Origin: Micractinium sp. NFX-FRZ
Taxonomy: Eukaryota > Chlorophyta > Trebouxiophyceae > Chlorellales > Chlorellaceae
Assembly (NCBI GenBank): GCA_029339195.1
Contig: JAPTJF010000165.1
Span: 1-64,000 of the forward strand
Direction: 5' to 3'
DNA: 64,000 bases
Shown here: positions 24,501 through 34,022 of the stretch, in pieces
Layout: each line of letters begins with the position of its first letter
How positions within the stretch are numbered: the first letter of the stretch is position 1
The notes under the pieces: generated by a model
The model's database searches: none
What the model was told of the DNA's origin: nothing
Seen by the model: only the letters and a program-made list of their open reading frames with translations
Made by a program: the position numbers and the translations under genes

Positions 24501-27500
24501 GGGGAGGGCGGCAGTGCTACCAGGATGCCAGCTGAAAAAGTTATTAACTTTTCCAAAGCCAGCCTTTCCTCATTTCCTTCCCCCTTCCCTTGCCATGCGC
24601 CTCCTGCCTGCCCCAGCCCCAGCCTCACATGGCCATCCTCAGCGGGCGCCCCCGCAACCCTGCCGTGCCGCCCAAACGGCACCCTTTCTCTTCTCCCTCC
24701 CTCTGCCCCCTGCGCAGGACACCCCCTTCCGCCTGGACTTCAACCGAGAGCTGACCACCATTGGTGCGAGCGGCGAGGGGCGGGGGGCGGCAGGGGGCCT
24801 AAGCTGCTGGCCACACGCACGTTTCGCTGCACCCTGCCAGTGCTGCTGCAGCTGCAGCTGCAGCACAGTGCATGCTGTCTGTCATATCTTGCCGCTTCCA
24901 CCTCTATCCCCCCAAACCCATCCCTCCCTCCCGCCCATCCCCCTGCAGGCGTCTCCAACATGGTGTCTGGCGCCGTGGGCTGCGGCTTCACCGGCTCCTT
25001 CATCTTCTCCCAGACCATCTTCACGGGGCGTGCGGGGGTGTACAGCCGCGTGAATGGCGCAGGTGCGCGCGACCTCGCAGGCTTGACTGTCGGTCATGGG
25101 CACTGCATGGCCTGGGAAGGTGCCCCGCGCTGCACGTGGTTATGTCGGACTTAGCATGGCGCAGCGCAGCGCAGCTTAGCACAGCGCGGCCCATCGTTGT
25201 CCAACTGGCTGCCCCACTCTGCCGTGCGCCCCTCCTCCCCTGCCTCACCCCGCCCTCCTCACGGTGCCTCCGCCCCCGCCCCCGCTCCTGTTGCCTGCCT
25301 GCAGTCATCGCGCTGTGCGAGTTTGCCATGTTTGCCCTGCCCGTCAGCATCGTGCAGTACCTGCCCACCTTCTTCTTCGGCTCGCTGCTGGTGCGCTTGG
25401 CTGTAGCTTGGCTGTGTACGTGTGACTCGACATGCACGTGTGCATGTGTGCTAATGCTTGCTAATTGTGGGTGGATGGGGTGACGGAGTGTCTACCCTGG
25501 GCGTTTCCGGAGAGCTAGCTTGCAAGCCTGGCTTCCCCACTCTTGATACGGCACCTTGGCACGCCTGGGCCTGCCAGGGGCCCTAGCTTGCATGCCTTGC
25601 CCGTCCCCCTAACACGGCGACACCTCATTGCCCACCCTGCCACGGCCGCCTCCACCGCAGGTGTGGTTTGGCGTTGAGATTGTGCTGGACTGGATGGTGC
25701 GGTCGTACCGCAAGCTCAGCACGCCTGGTGGGTCTGTGGCTGACTGGCGTGGCTGCTTTAGCTTTCATCCTGTCCCACACAACCAGGCCAATAGGACCTG
25801 GTGACACTTGGGACCACCGACCCCTGCCAACCCCCCGCAAAATACTGTGCTGCCAGGTTGCGCTGCCCCTTCACCCTGATCCCACCCACACTCACTCCCC
25901 CCCTACGCCTATGGCCCCGCCCCGTCTCCCCCCTGCAGAGTACGCCCTGCTGCTGGCCACCTTTGCCAGCATCATGCAGTGGGGGCTGGAGGCGGGCATT
26001 GCCGCCGGCATCGTCATGGCCACCCTCTTCTTTGCATGGGGCTATGCACAGGTGGGTGGGTGGAGGTGGGCAGGGCGGGACGGGCGGAGAACGGTGGCTC
26101 AGCAAGGGCTTTACAGTCGGGAGCGCTTAGGGGCAAAGGGGAGCGTCAGCAAAAAATGCACCTTCCCATTTCACTGGCAGCGCTCTTACCTAGTCCACTC
26201 TTTCCTGCCACAACCCTCCTCATGCTTACCTACCTTCCGCCCCTTTGCCCCGCCATGGCCCCCTGCCCCCTGCAGTCGCAGCTGTCCGCCTTTGCCCTGG
26301 TCCCCGGGCGCAGCGGCATCGTGCGTGCGGGAGACCAGGAGGCAGCGCTGGAGCTGCTGCGCCCCGCTCACCTGCTCTGCGCCCAGCTGCGAGGCTTCCT
26401 GTTCTTTGGCGTCGCCAACGCCATCAGCACGCGGCTGCACGAGGCAGCAAGCAGCCTCGACGCCGGGCTGCACGGCTGCACTGACAGCAGCACGGAGCCC
26501 ACTGCTGCTGCCGGTGCTGCTGCTGCTGCTGCCGCCGGTGCTGGCGGCGCCAGCAGCGAGATCAGCCCAATGGCGGCGCGGCAGCGGGCGGCGGCAGACC
26601 GCCTGTACCGGCGGGACTCGTCCAAGCACGGTGGCGCGCTGTGCGCCTACGCCACCGCCCCCCGGTTCCTCCTGCTGGACTTTTCGAGGGTCAAGGGAAT
26701 TGACGCCACTGCGGCCCGCACGCTGGCCACGCTGTTCAGGTGGGTGGGGGTGGGGACGGAAGCGTGTGTTTGGGCAGGGGGCGCAGGGCAGGGGGCCGGA
26801 GGCGGAGTGCGAGGGAGATGAGGAGGCACCCCTGTATTGCTTGCATGGGTCGTACAGAGCCCGCCTGCCTGCCCGCCCCACATCAGGCCAGGCACGCTGC
26901 TGCTGCCCCCGTTCCTCACCTCCCAGCCCACTCCCGGCGCCTCAGTTCCGTCGGCCCCACCACAAATCTCAAACCCACCCTACACCCACACCTTGCTCGC
27001 CTGCCGCAGCCTCGCCCAGCTGGAGATTGCCGCCGTGGTGACGGCTGCCGGCCCTCACGCCCTCACCGCCTCACCACCTCACCTTTCTTCGCTTCCTCAC
27101 CTTCCTCACCACCTGCCTGCATCACTGCCACACCTGCTGCCCTGCAGGGAGCTGGCCCAGCTGGAGATCACCCCCGTGGTCACCGCCGCCGGCCACCACT
27201 CCATCCGGCGGCTGCTGCTGGCGCACGGCGCGCCGCTGCCCCCCGTGCCCTCTGCCAGCGCCCAAGAGGCCTCCCCCTTCCTGCTGCGCTCGGCAGCCGT
27301 GGACACGGCAGAGCAGCTGGCAGCCTCGCAGCACTGCCACGAGTTCACCACGTATGATGAGGGGCTGCGGTTCTGCGAGCAGCAGCTGCTGGCGGTGGCG
27401 GTGCGCTGCGGGCTGTGCCGCCCGCCCTCGGATGCTGTGGGCCTCGAAGAGCTCCTGCGCTCGCACGCCAGGTGGGGCCGGCCGGTACCCCTTGCTGCCA

Positions 27501-28599
27501 AGGCAGGCTGGGCGGGCAGTTGGCATACTGCGCTGCCCTGCTCGTGCACTTTTGTGGCTGCTGCCTTGATGCTTACCAGGCTGGGGTCGAGCAGGCAGGC
27601 AGGCTGGGCAGGCAGGCAGCACAGTTTGGCAGCCTAGGTGCCTGGCAGATGGAGTCTTGTGGGCACGTTGGGACTGTCGTTTTGTGTGCTTGCGCCCTGC
27701 CGGTCCCCCACTCTCCTGGCTGGCCGCCTGCATCCTAACCAGCCCTCCGCCCTCCCTGCCACCACGGTTGCTGCCTGCCGCAGCCAAGCCGCGCTGCCGT
27801 TTGCGCCGCGGGACGAGTGCGGCGCTGCGGCGGCCGAGCTTGCGCAGTTCGGCACCTGCCTGCGCTTCCGCCCCGGCGACGTGCTCTGGCGGCAGGGGCA
27901 GCCCGCGGACGAGCTGTACATAATAGAGCAAGGGCACGTGGTGGTGGAGCAGCAGACGGCACAGCCAGGCGGCGGCGGCAGCTGGGGCTCACCACCTGAG
28001 ACCGACGCAGCGGCGGCAGGGCACAACGGCGCCGCGCCCGCCACGGCCGCTGGCACAGAAGGCAGCGGGGAGGCGCGTGCTGCGGTGCGCGTCTTTGAGT
28101 TTGGCCCTGGCTGCATCGCTGGCGCCGTGGACTTTTACCTCCACCGCCTGCGCTCCTCCACGGCAACGGTGGCCAGCATCGGCAGCGGCACCGCCGCCGG
28201 CAGCGGCAGCTGCCGTGTGCTGCAGTTCCGGCGGGAGGCGCTGGGGCGCATGGCCGTCAAGGCGCCCGGTGCGCTGCACATCTTCCAGGTGTGTGGTGGG
28301 TGGGTGCTGCGTGGTTTGAGCCCTAACTTGTACAAGTGGGTGCTTGGGGCAGCATGTGTTTGGGAACCCTCTGCGGCGCCGGGTGCAGGCGCTGCTGCCC
28401 ACACCTAGGGCCAGGAGGTGGTCTCGCTGCTGGGAGCTTGCTTGGGGTGTGTGCCCACCAACCAGTGTGCATACCCCCGCGCTGCCCCTCAATGTGCCAT
28501 CACCGACTGCCTGGTTCATGCGCTGCCCCTGTGCAGGCCGTGGTGTTGCGTGCAAAGTGCCTGGACCTCGGGACCGCCGCTGAGCTGGCGATTGCCTGA
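21561..28599 (+). CDS. SulP/SLC26 anion transporter with STAS and cNMP-binding domains
   Basis: Seventeen exons: 21561-21986, 22219-22374, 22526-22676, 22912-22983, 23195-23283, 23478-23666, 24045-24146, 24410-24472, 24718-24763, 24949-25062, 25305-25390, 25661-25727, 25939-26051, 26276-26739, 27148-27471, 27784-28288, 28537-28599; 1009 residues. A hydrophilic head is followed by a membrane core (about 130-558) with SulP signatures: IVQYLPLPAVGGYL, LLGLFLLVCFGSCMDIAAIQ, LDFNRELTTIGVSN, GCGFTGSFIFSQTIF. Residues about 559-820 form a STAS domain (RGFLFFGVANAIS, FLLLDFSRVKGIDATAARTL). Residues about 820-988 match a cyclic-nucleotide-binding beta-roll (LRFRPGDVLWRQGQPADELY, FGPGCIAGAVDFYL). This resembles fungal/bacterial SulP-STAS-cNMP proteins more than the shorter plant SULTR type. 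Substrate (sulfate, molybdate, bicarbonate) is not readable. Exon 4 acceptor is the least certain junction. Confidence 0.92.
23715..23774 (+). repeat. copy of the 3' end of SulP exon 6 with its donor site
   Basis: Nearly identical to 23615-23672: it encodes GVSLEQAQAAGWVLKPA followed by gtgagc, against GVSLEEAQAAGWVLKPA in the real exon. It lies in the following intron and has no acceptor of its own, so it is a second copy of the donor region. Confidence 0.88.
23838..23992 (+). repeat. two tandem about 77-bp units in SulP intron 6
   Basis: Units 23838-23916 and 23917-23992 share gtctgcacc.tgttttgcctgcc, cagcagccgccacccc and ttcaaaac.agcttc. Unrelated to the neighbouring exon copy. Confidence 0.85.
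27003..27066 (+). repeat. copy of the SulP exon 15 start with its own acceptor
   Basis: 27010-27066 encodes LAQLEIAAVVTAAGPHA against LAQLEITPVVTAAGHHS in exon 15 and is preceded by gccgcag. From here to the real exon start (27148) is 138 nt, open and in frame, so this is a usable alternative acceptor adding 46 residues to the STAS region. Confidence 0.82.
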
Positions 28600-29229
28600 G
28601 CGCAGCATGCACGTCAGAGCCTCCCCCCAAACGTGACAGCAACTTGAAGAACGCAACCCGACATATTGATTGGCCCTGCCTGCCTGCCTGCCTGTCTGCC
28701 ATATATGGCCGTGTCTGCTGCGAGCTCCAGTGCACAGCAGCAGAACATGCAAGCTGTTCCGGCTTCCCGTGCTCCAGGTGCCTCTTTATCTCCCTTCACA
28801 CACTGCCATTCATTCCCGCTCCCCTTTACAGCCTTCCTTTCAGCTGTTGACCGCTTTGTTTCTTGCCAGGCCTTGCCTCGCTTCTGGCCCGCCATGGCAT
28901 CAGCACGTGATCCCCGGGAGCCTGCGAACCCTACCCGCTGTTGCAACATGCCCATGGCCACCGGGAGAATGCATGTGTTAAACACAAAGGGGGCCGGCCC
29001 CTAGTGGCGCTCAGCATCCCAAGCCACGTATCACGCAAAGCAGTGGAAACAGAAGCACCCGCCTGCCAGGGCCGACATGACTGGAAGCATGTGCGTCGCT
29101 GGTGTGTTGTGTGTGAAGCACCGGCCCCTTGGCTGGGCGATGAGGTGTTCTTGGCTGGGCTAGCAAAGAGCCGTCAGCTGTGCTAGCACTAGGAGGAGTC
29201 CTCAGACCTAGCAAGAGTCCTGAAACGAG
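28600..29229. other. convergent intergenic region, SulP and BTB genes
   Basis: 630 bases between two convergent stops. Contains a short (TGCC)n run near 28677-28697 and a minus-strand TGTAA at 28826-28830. No gene seen. Confidence 0.55.
28826..28830 (-). terminator. candidate TGTAA poly(A) signal, BTB gene
   Basis: ttaca on the plus strand, about 400 nt past the BTB stop at 29230. Confidence 0.35.
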
Positions 29230-30775
29230 CTAGTAAGAGTCCTCAGAGCTCATGCGGCCCCGCTGCGCCGCCAGCTCGCCGCCCGCCTCGCCCGCCCACC
29301 CCTCCTTCGCCAGGTGCTGCTCCAGCTTCCAGGCGGCCTTGGAGGCACTGGCGATTCCCTCGGCGGCGCGCTGGGCGTGCGACAGGCGAGCATACATGAA
29401 TGCCAGCTTCTTCAGGGGGCCGTCCAGCGCATCAAATGCAACCAGGGCGTCATCCTGGCGCTCCTCCCGCTCCTCGCCATCCTCCCCCTTGCCCCCGCGC
29501 GGCGACAGCACAGCCACGAGTGCGGCCGCCGACTTGATCAGCCTGCAGCAGGCAGGGGCGCCGGGGTGGAGGGTGGGCACATCAGGGTGCAGCAGTGGCA
29601 GGCAGGCGGGAGGCAACGGGCCGCAGGCATGCAGGAAGCTGCTGGCAGCGGCAGCTGCCTTGCCACGATGCAAGGAGGGCTGCAACGTGATGCGGGCGGT
29701 TGTGCAGCCCTGGCAACAACTGCAGGAGCAGGCGCTCCCAGAGCACGGCACAAACAAAATGAAGACAGGACGTTTTCTCTGGAAAAACTCGGTTCTTGAA
29801 AGATACATAATCATCAAGCAGAACAAGGGGGCTGACCTGTGCTCCACGACCGCCTTGGCAGCTCCCTCCAGACGCTCCGACCCCCCGACCGTCAGCAGCT
29901 CCTGCTGCAGCTGCGCATCGAGCGCTGCTGTGAATGAGGCAGAGCGCAGCATGCCCGCCAGGCGCAGCATGCGACCATAGGGGACCTGCAATGGGGTGGG
30001 CGGACCGCGCGGGTAGAGTTGCTTGCCATATCGTGTTGACAGAGTTCACACTTGACACCGTGCAGGCTGCCTTGCCTCATCTTGCTGTGCATGCATGCGC
30101 ACTTCTAGTTCTTCCCTGCCCCCTCCCAACTCATAGCAGCCCCTCCACACCTGCCCAGCTCACCTCCCTGCTTGCCTCCACCGCCTGGCCGTAGCAGAAG
30201 CGCAGGAAGGTGAGGAGGCACTCTGGCGCCAGTGGCGGCTCCCTGGCATAGTCAGTCATCCAGCGGGGGCGCTCCTCGGCCTCCTCCTTGGCCTCGGGGG
30301 CGGGAGGGGAGAAGGCGTAGGCGGGCAGCTGCCCGGCGGCTGCTGCCTCGGAAGGCTCCCCACTCAGCAGCTCGCCCAGCACTGCAGGGGTCACCGCAAA
30401 CGATACATCAACTTTGTAACGTTGAGCAAGCGCGGATGCCAGCAGGACTTGTGGGAGGGAGGGCGACAACAGCAAACAAGCAGCAAAAGGCAGAGGTGGA
30501 ATAGGCGTCATGGAGGCAGGGTACTGCAGCAGCAGTGGGAGGAGATCAGGGCAGGTGCAGGGCCCATGGCTGCTGGCAGCAGGAGGGGGCGGGGGCAGCC
30601 CCATGCATGCACCGTCAGCACCCCCGGGGTGTGGGCCCTCAGCCTAATACTCACCCGGCGAGTTGAGGCACACAACTGCCGAGTGGATGGGGTAGCGCTG
30701 GTCTCCTACCAGCAGCTCGGCATCCGGCTTGATGGCCATCCCTGCCGGCAGGTAGCTGGGTGCAGCGTCAAACAT
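29230..30775 (-). CDS. BTB/POZ-domain protein
   Basis: Four exons: 30775-30655, 30381-30164, 29985-29837, 29542-29230; 266 residues. Starts MFDAAPSYLPAG; the BTB hallmark ELLVGDQRYPIHSAVVCLNS at about 20-40 and, across the first intron, SPVLGELLSG, then CLLTFLRFCYGQ and YGRMLRLAGMLRS, matching the second half of the fold. A roughly 50-residue acidic/Pro insert (EAKEEAEERPRW) interrupts the BTB core. The C-terminal third is helical and charged with no MATH, Kelch or ankyrin repeats, so it is a minimal BTB protein, possibly a Cullin-3 adaptor (inference). The stop sits within a short ctag.aagagtcct direct repeat (about 29200-29245). Divergent from the NAT gene. Confidence 0.85.
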
Positions 30776-31536
30776 GGTGCCTGTGTGCCTGCAAGTGGGC
30801 AGGCCAGAGGTGACACATGGATTGGAGCGGGGCTACGAGTGGCTGGATGGGCGGGCCGCCCTTTTGAAAAGCGGCGGGCGGCGGGAAGCTCTGGCGGGAG
30901 AGCGCTCCAGATCGTTTAAAGTTCCGCCCGAGTGCGGGCTCTGCTGGCTGCCTTTGCCCTCAAGGGCCCATGAAGCAGTCCAAGGGCAAGGGCCAGGCTG
31001 AGGTCCCCAGGCAGCAGCGCCACCTGAGCCAGCACTCACCTGTGGTGCTAGAGTTTGACTGGAGGTAGCATAGTCAGGCGATCGGGCAGTCGGGCAGCAG
31101 GCGGGACGCTGCAGGGAGGCACAGAGGCTGAAGAGGTGAGTGATGCCCGCTGTGCGGCGGCAGGCCTGCAGCTGTGTGCTGGCCCTCCTCCATGACTTCA
31201 TGTGCGCTGGGCGCCTAGCCGGCGCCCGCTGTTGAGCGATCTCCCCGGCGTATTGCTGGCCACGATTGGGGCCATTTACAGCAGCATCGAACCGCGGGCG
31301 AGAAAGCGCAGAGAGCCTCTTGCCAGCGCCGTCAGCACCTCCGTGTTCTCGGGTCCAGCGGGCAGGTAAGGTGATCATGGGGTATGCCGTGCCGATATGG
31401 GAGCCGCCGCCGACGCCAGCGCTCTGCCGCCGCCCACCCCCTCTTCCGCCTTGCACACCCCGCCGCCTCGCTTACACCATCCCGCTCACTCGTCACCTTT
31501 GTCCCTCGCGTCCCCGCTACAGTTCCCCGGCACACC
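30776..31536. promoter_or_regulatory. divergent promoter region, BTB and NAT genes
   Basis: 761 bases between opposite start codons. No coding evidence. Pyrimidine-rich sequence precedes the NAT ATG (31,430-31,535). Confidence 0.45.
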
Positions 31537-33635
31537 ATGGCCACACTTTCCCCGCCCCTGGTCCAACGCTACCTCGTCCGCGTCGGCCTGCCGGCTGACC
31601 TGCCACTGCCGCCGCCCACGCTGCCCACGCTGGCACGCCTGCACAGCGCACACCTGCGGGCGGTGCCCTTTGAGAACCTCAGCCTGAAGCTGGAGGCGGC
31701 AGCGGCGCAGCACGACATTGACACCGACTTGAGAGCAATCTACGACAAGATCGTGATCAGCCGGCGAGGAGGGTACTGCTTCGAGGTGCGGTGAAGCGGG
31801 CGCGGGCTGTGGTGGCCTCTTGAGAGGGCCTGTAGGGTGGCCTCTGAGGCCCTGTATGGAGCCCTCCTGCCCCGTGCATGCAATGTACCGCATCGCCTGG
31901 GGCGTGTGTGGGAGGTCCTGGCCGCCTGGGCAGGCGCCCGCGGACAGGCGCTCCTGCCCGCCCTCCCTCACCTCCCCGCCCCTCGTCTCCGCTGCCCTCT
32001 CCCTCCCTGCACAGCAAAACGGCCTGTTTGGAGCTGTCCTGCGCAGCCTGGGTTTCAGTGTCATCGACGCCGCAGCGCGCGTGGTGCAGGGTGGCGTCGA
32101 GGAGCCAGCTGCGGTGGAGGAAGCGCCGGCGTTGACTGGGCAGCAGAATGCAGGAGAGGTCACACACCCCAAGCTGGAGGTGGGCAAGGGCGGGTCTGGG
32201 GCATGCGGAAGCACGGTGTTGGTGCTGGTTTGAGGTTTGTGCGGCTGGGTTGCCAGTAATGCGCCTTGCGGTACTGACGCCGCCCGTGCTCAGCACGGAG
32301 CTGTGCAGGCATACAATTCACCCGCTGCTTTGTGTCGCTGTCCCTGCCGCTGTGCAGCTGCGGCTGAGCGGGCACGACCACCACATCCTGCTGGTCAGCC
32401 TGGAGGGCCAGCACGGCGGCCCGCCCCGCCTCTGGCTGGCGGACTGCGGCTTTGGCAGCGAGTCGCTCCCGCTCCCGCTGGCCTTGCCCGAGGGTGCCGA
32501 GCACTACGTCTCGCCCGCTGGAGCTGCAGACGGAGGAGGGGAAGGCACAGCTGGCGCTGACTGGGCAGCCGACGCACCCTACGTGGGGCAGCCGTGGGCC
32601 GAGGAGCTGCCGGTGGGGCGGGTGGCGCGGTACCGCCTGCGCCTGGGCCTGCCGGGCCTGCTGGAGCAGCCCGACCCCAGGACCACGCCGCACTTTGCGC
32701 AGCGTGCCGGGTACTATTTGCAGGTGAGCCCGCCTGGGCGGCCCTCACATGGAACATTGCACCTCAGTCACAATGTGATGGAGCAGCCGGTGGGGGCAGC
32801 AGGGCGTGCCGGTGCACTTCATGTACTGCACCTTCTTGGGGTGAGCCACCGTCAAGAGCCACCCTGTGCCGGTGCCCTTCCATGCTGTGCAGCATTGGAG
32901 CGTGTCCAGCGGGGCCTGGAAGGACCTGTACTTTTTCCGGCTCGACCAGTTCCTGCCCCAAGACTACGCCATGCAGGCAAAAGAGGGAGGGCTGCTTCCA
33001 TTGTACCCTTGGATATGTGTGCTAGGAATGCAGGTTCGGTGTGTGTGGCGCCAGCGCATGCACCCCACGTTTGCAGGCAGCGAAGCTGCACCTGCACGCT
33101 GCACAGCTGTACGCTGCTGCCAGCCTGAGACCCTCGCTCCCCACCCACCGCCTGCCTGCGGCATTCCACATCCTGTGTGGCAAACACGTGCACCTTCCGC
33201 GCCCTCTTTGCACTCCACAGAACCACTACATAAAGGAGAACCCCGCCTCACACTTTCGCCAGAACCTTGTGGCGGCGCTGCACACTCTCGAGGGTGAGGG
33301 CCGGGACCGCTCGGCCGCCCCGCCAGCCATAAGACCACCTCCCTGCCAGCATTCTTGCCTAGCAGCATGCATCCTGCCTGGCGTGCCTGCGCCAGCGCCT
33401 GACCTCAGCCTAGCCGCCTGCCTGCCTGCTCCTTCTCCTGCCCATCTCCACCCGTCTGTGTGTGACTTGAGCCTGCGCCTGCGTGTTTGTTGCGCCTGCA
33501 GGTCGCGTGACTCTCTTGAACGACTCGTTCCGGGTGTGGCGCGACGGGGAGGCGGCGCCTGCGGAAGAGCACGTTGTGCGGGACGAGGCACACCTGCTGA
33601 CCATACTGGACACACACTTTGGCATCTCCCTCTGA
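31537..33635 (+). CDS. NAT: arylamine N-acetyltransferase
   Basis: Six exons: 31537-31785, 32015-32179, 32358-32723, 32893-32976, 33221-33293, 33502-33635; 356 residues, longer than the usual 270-290. NAT features: VPFENLSLKL, the catalytic cysteine in RGGYCFE (Cys81), QNGLFGAVLRSLGF, the histidine in HDHHILLVSLEG (about 146-147), the aspartate in LADCGFG (Asp167), giving the Cys-His-As­p triad, then DLYFFRLDQFLPQDY and NHYIKENPASHFRQN. The family transfers acetyl from acetyl-CoA to arylamines or hydrazines. Exon 2 carries a roughly 35-residue acidic/polar insert before the catalytic histidine, which accounts for part of the extra length. Intron 4 must use a GC donor (CAG/gcaaaa), as no GT keeps DYAMQ joined to NHYIKE. 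Confidence 0.94.
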
Positions 33636-33840
33636 TCCTCTGGCTAATCACGGTGCTGTTGTGACTTGGCTCATGCGGAGCTGTGTACTCTTGGCGAGGA
33701 GCATCTGGTTTGCATCCGGAAGTTGCACACATGCGTAAGATGTGGCCCTAGGAGCGTGCTCCTGGTGTTCGACATGCACTCCACGCTTTGCAATGTCCTG
33801 GCCTCACAAAGCAGTGGTGGAGGCATCAACGCGTGCATGT

Positions 33841-33845
33841 TGTAA
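33841..33845 (+). terminator. TGTAA poly(A) signal, NAT gene
   Basis: TGTAA 206 nt after the NAT stop. Confidence 0.6.
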
Positions 33846-33874
33846 AGGCAGGAAGGGAAGGAAGAATGACGCAG

Positions 33875-33879
33875 TTACA
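33875..33879 (-). terminator. TGTAA poly(A) signal, helical-repeat gene
   Basis: ttaca on the plus strand, 144 nt beyond the stop at 34023. Confidence 0.6.
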
Positions 33880-34022
33880 GGTGATTAAATCAAATTTGCA
33901 AGCAACGAATTCTGTGCGCACCACGGCACCCCTGCCTTGCATCACAAAGAGCGAGGTGGTCGGCAGCAGTGGAGCAGAGCGGCAGGCGTGAGCCGGCGCT
34001 GATGCCCCAGCAGCGTGTGCCT

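Larger units (their letters stand above)
33636..34022. other. convergent intergenic region, NAT and helical-repeat genes
   Basis: 387 bases; contains poly(A) signals of both genes only about 30 bases apart (33841-33845 plus, 33875-33879 minus). No gene. Confidence 0.65.
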
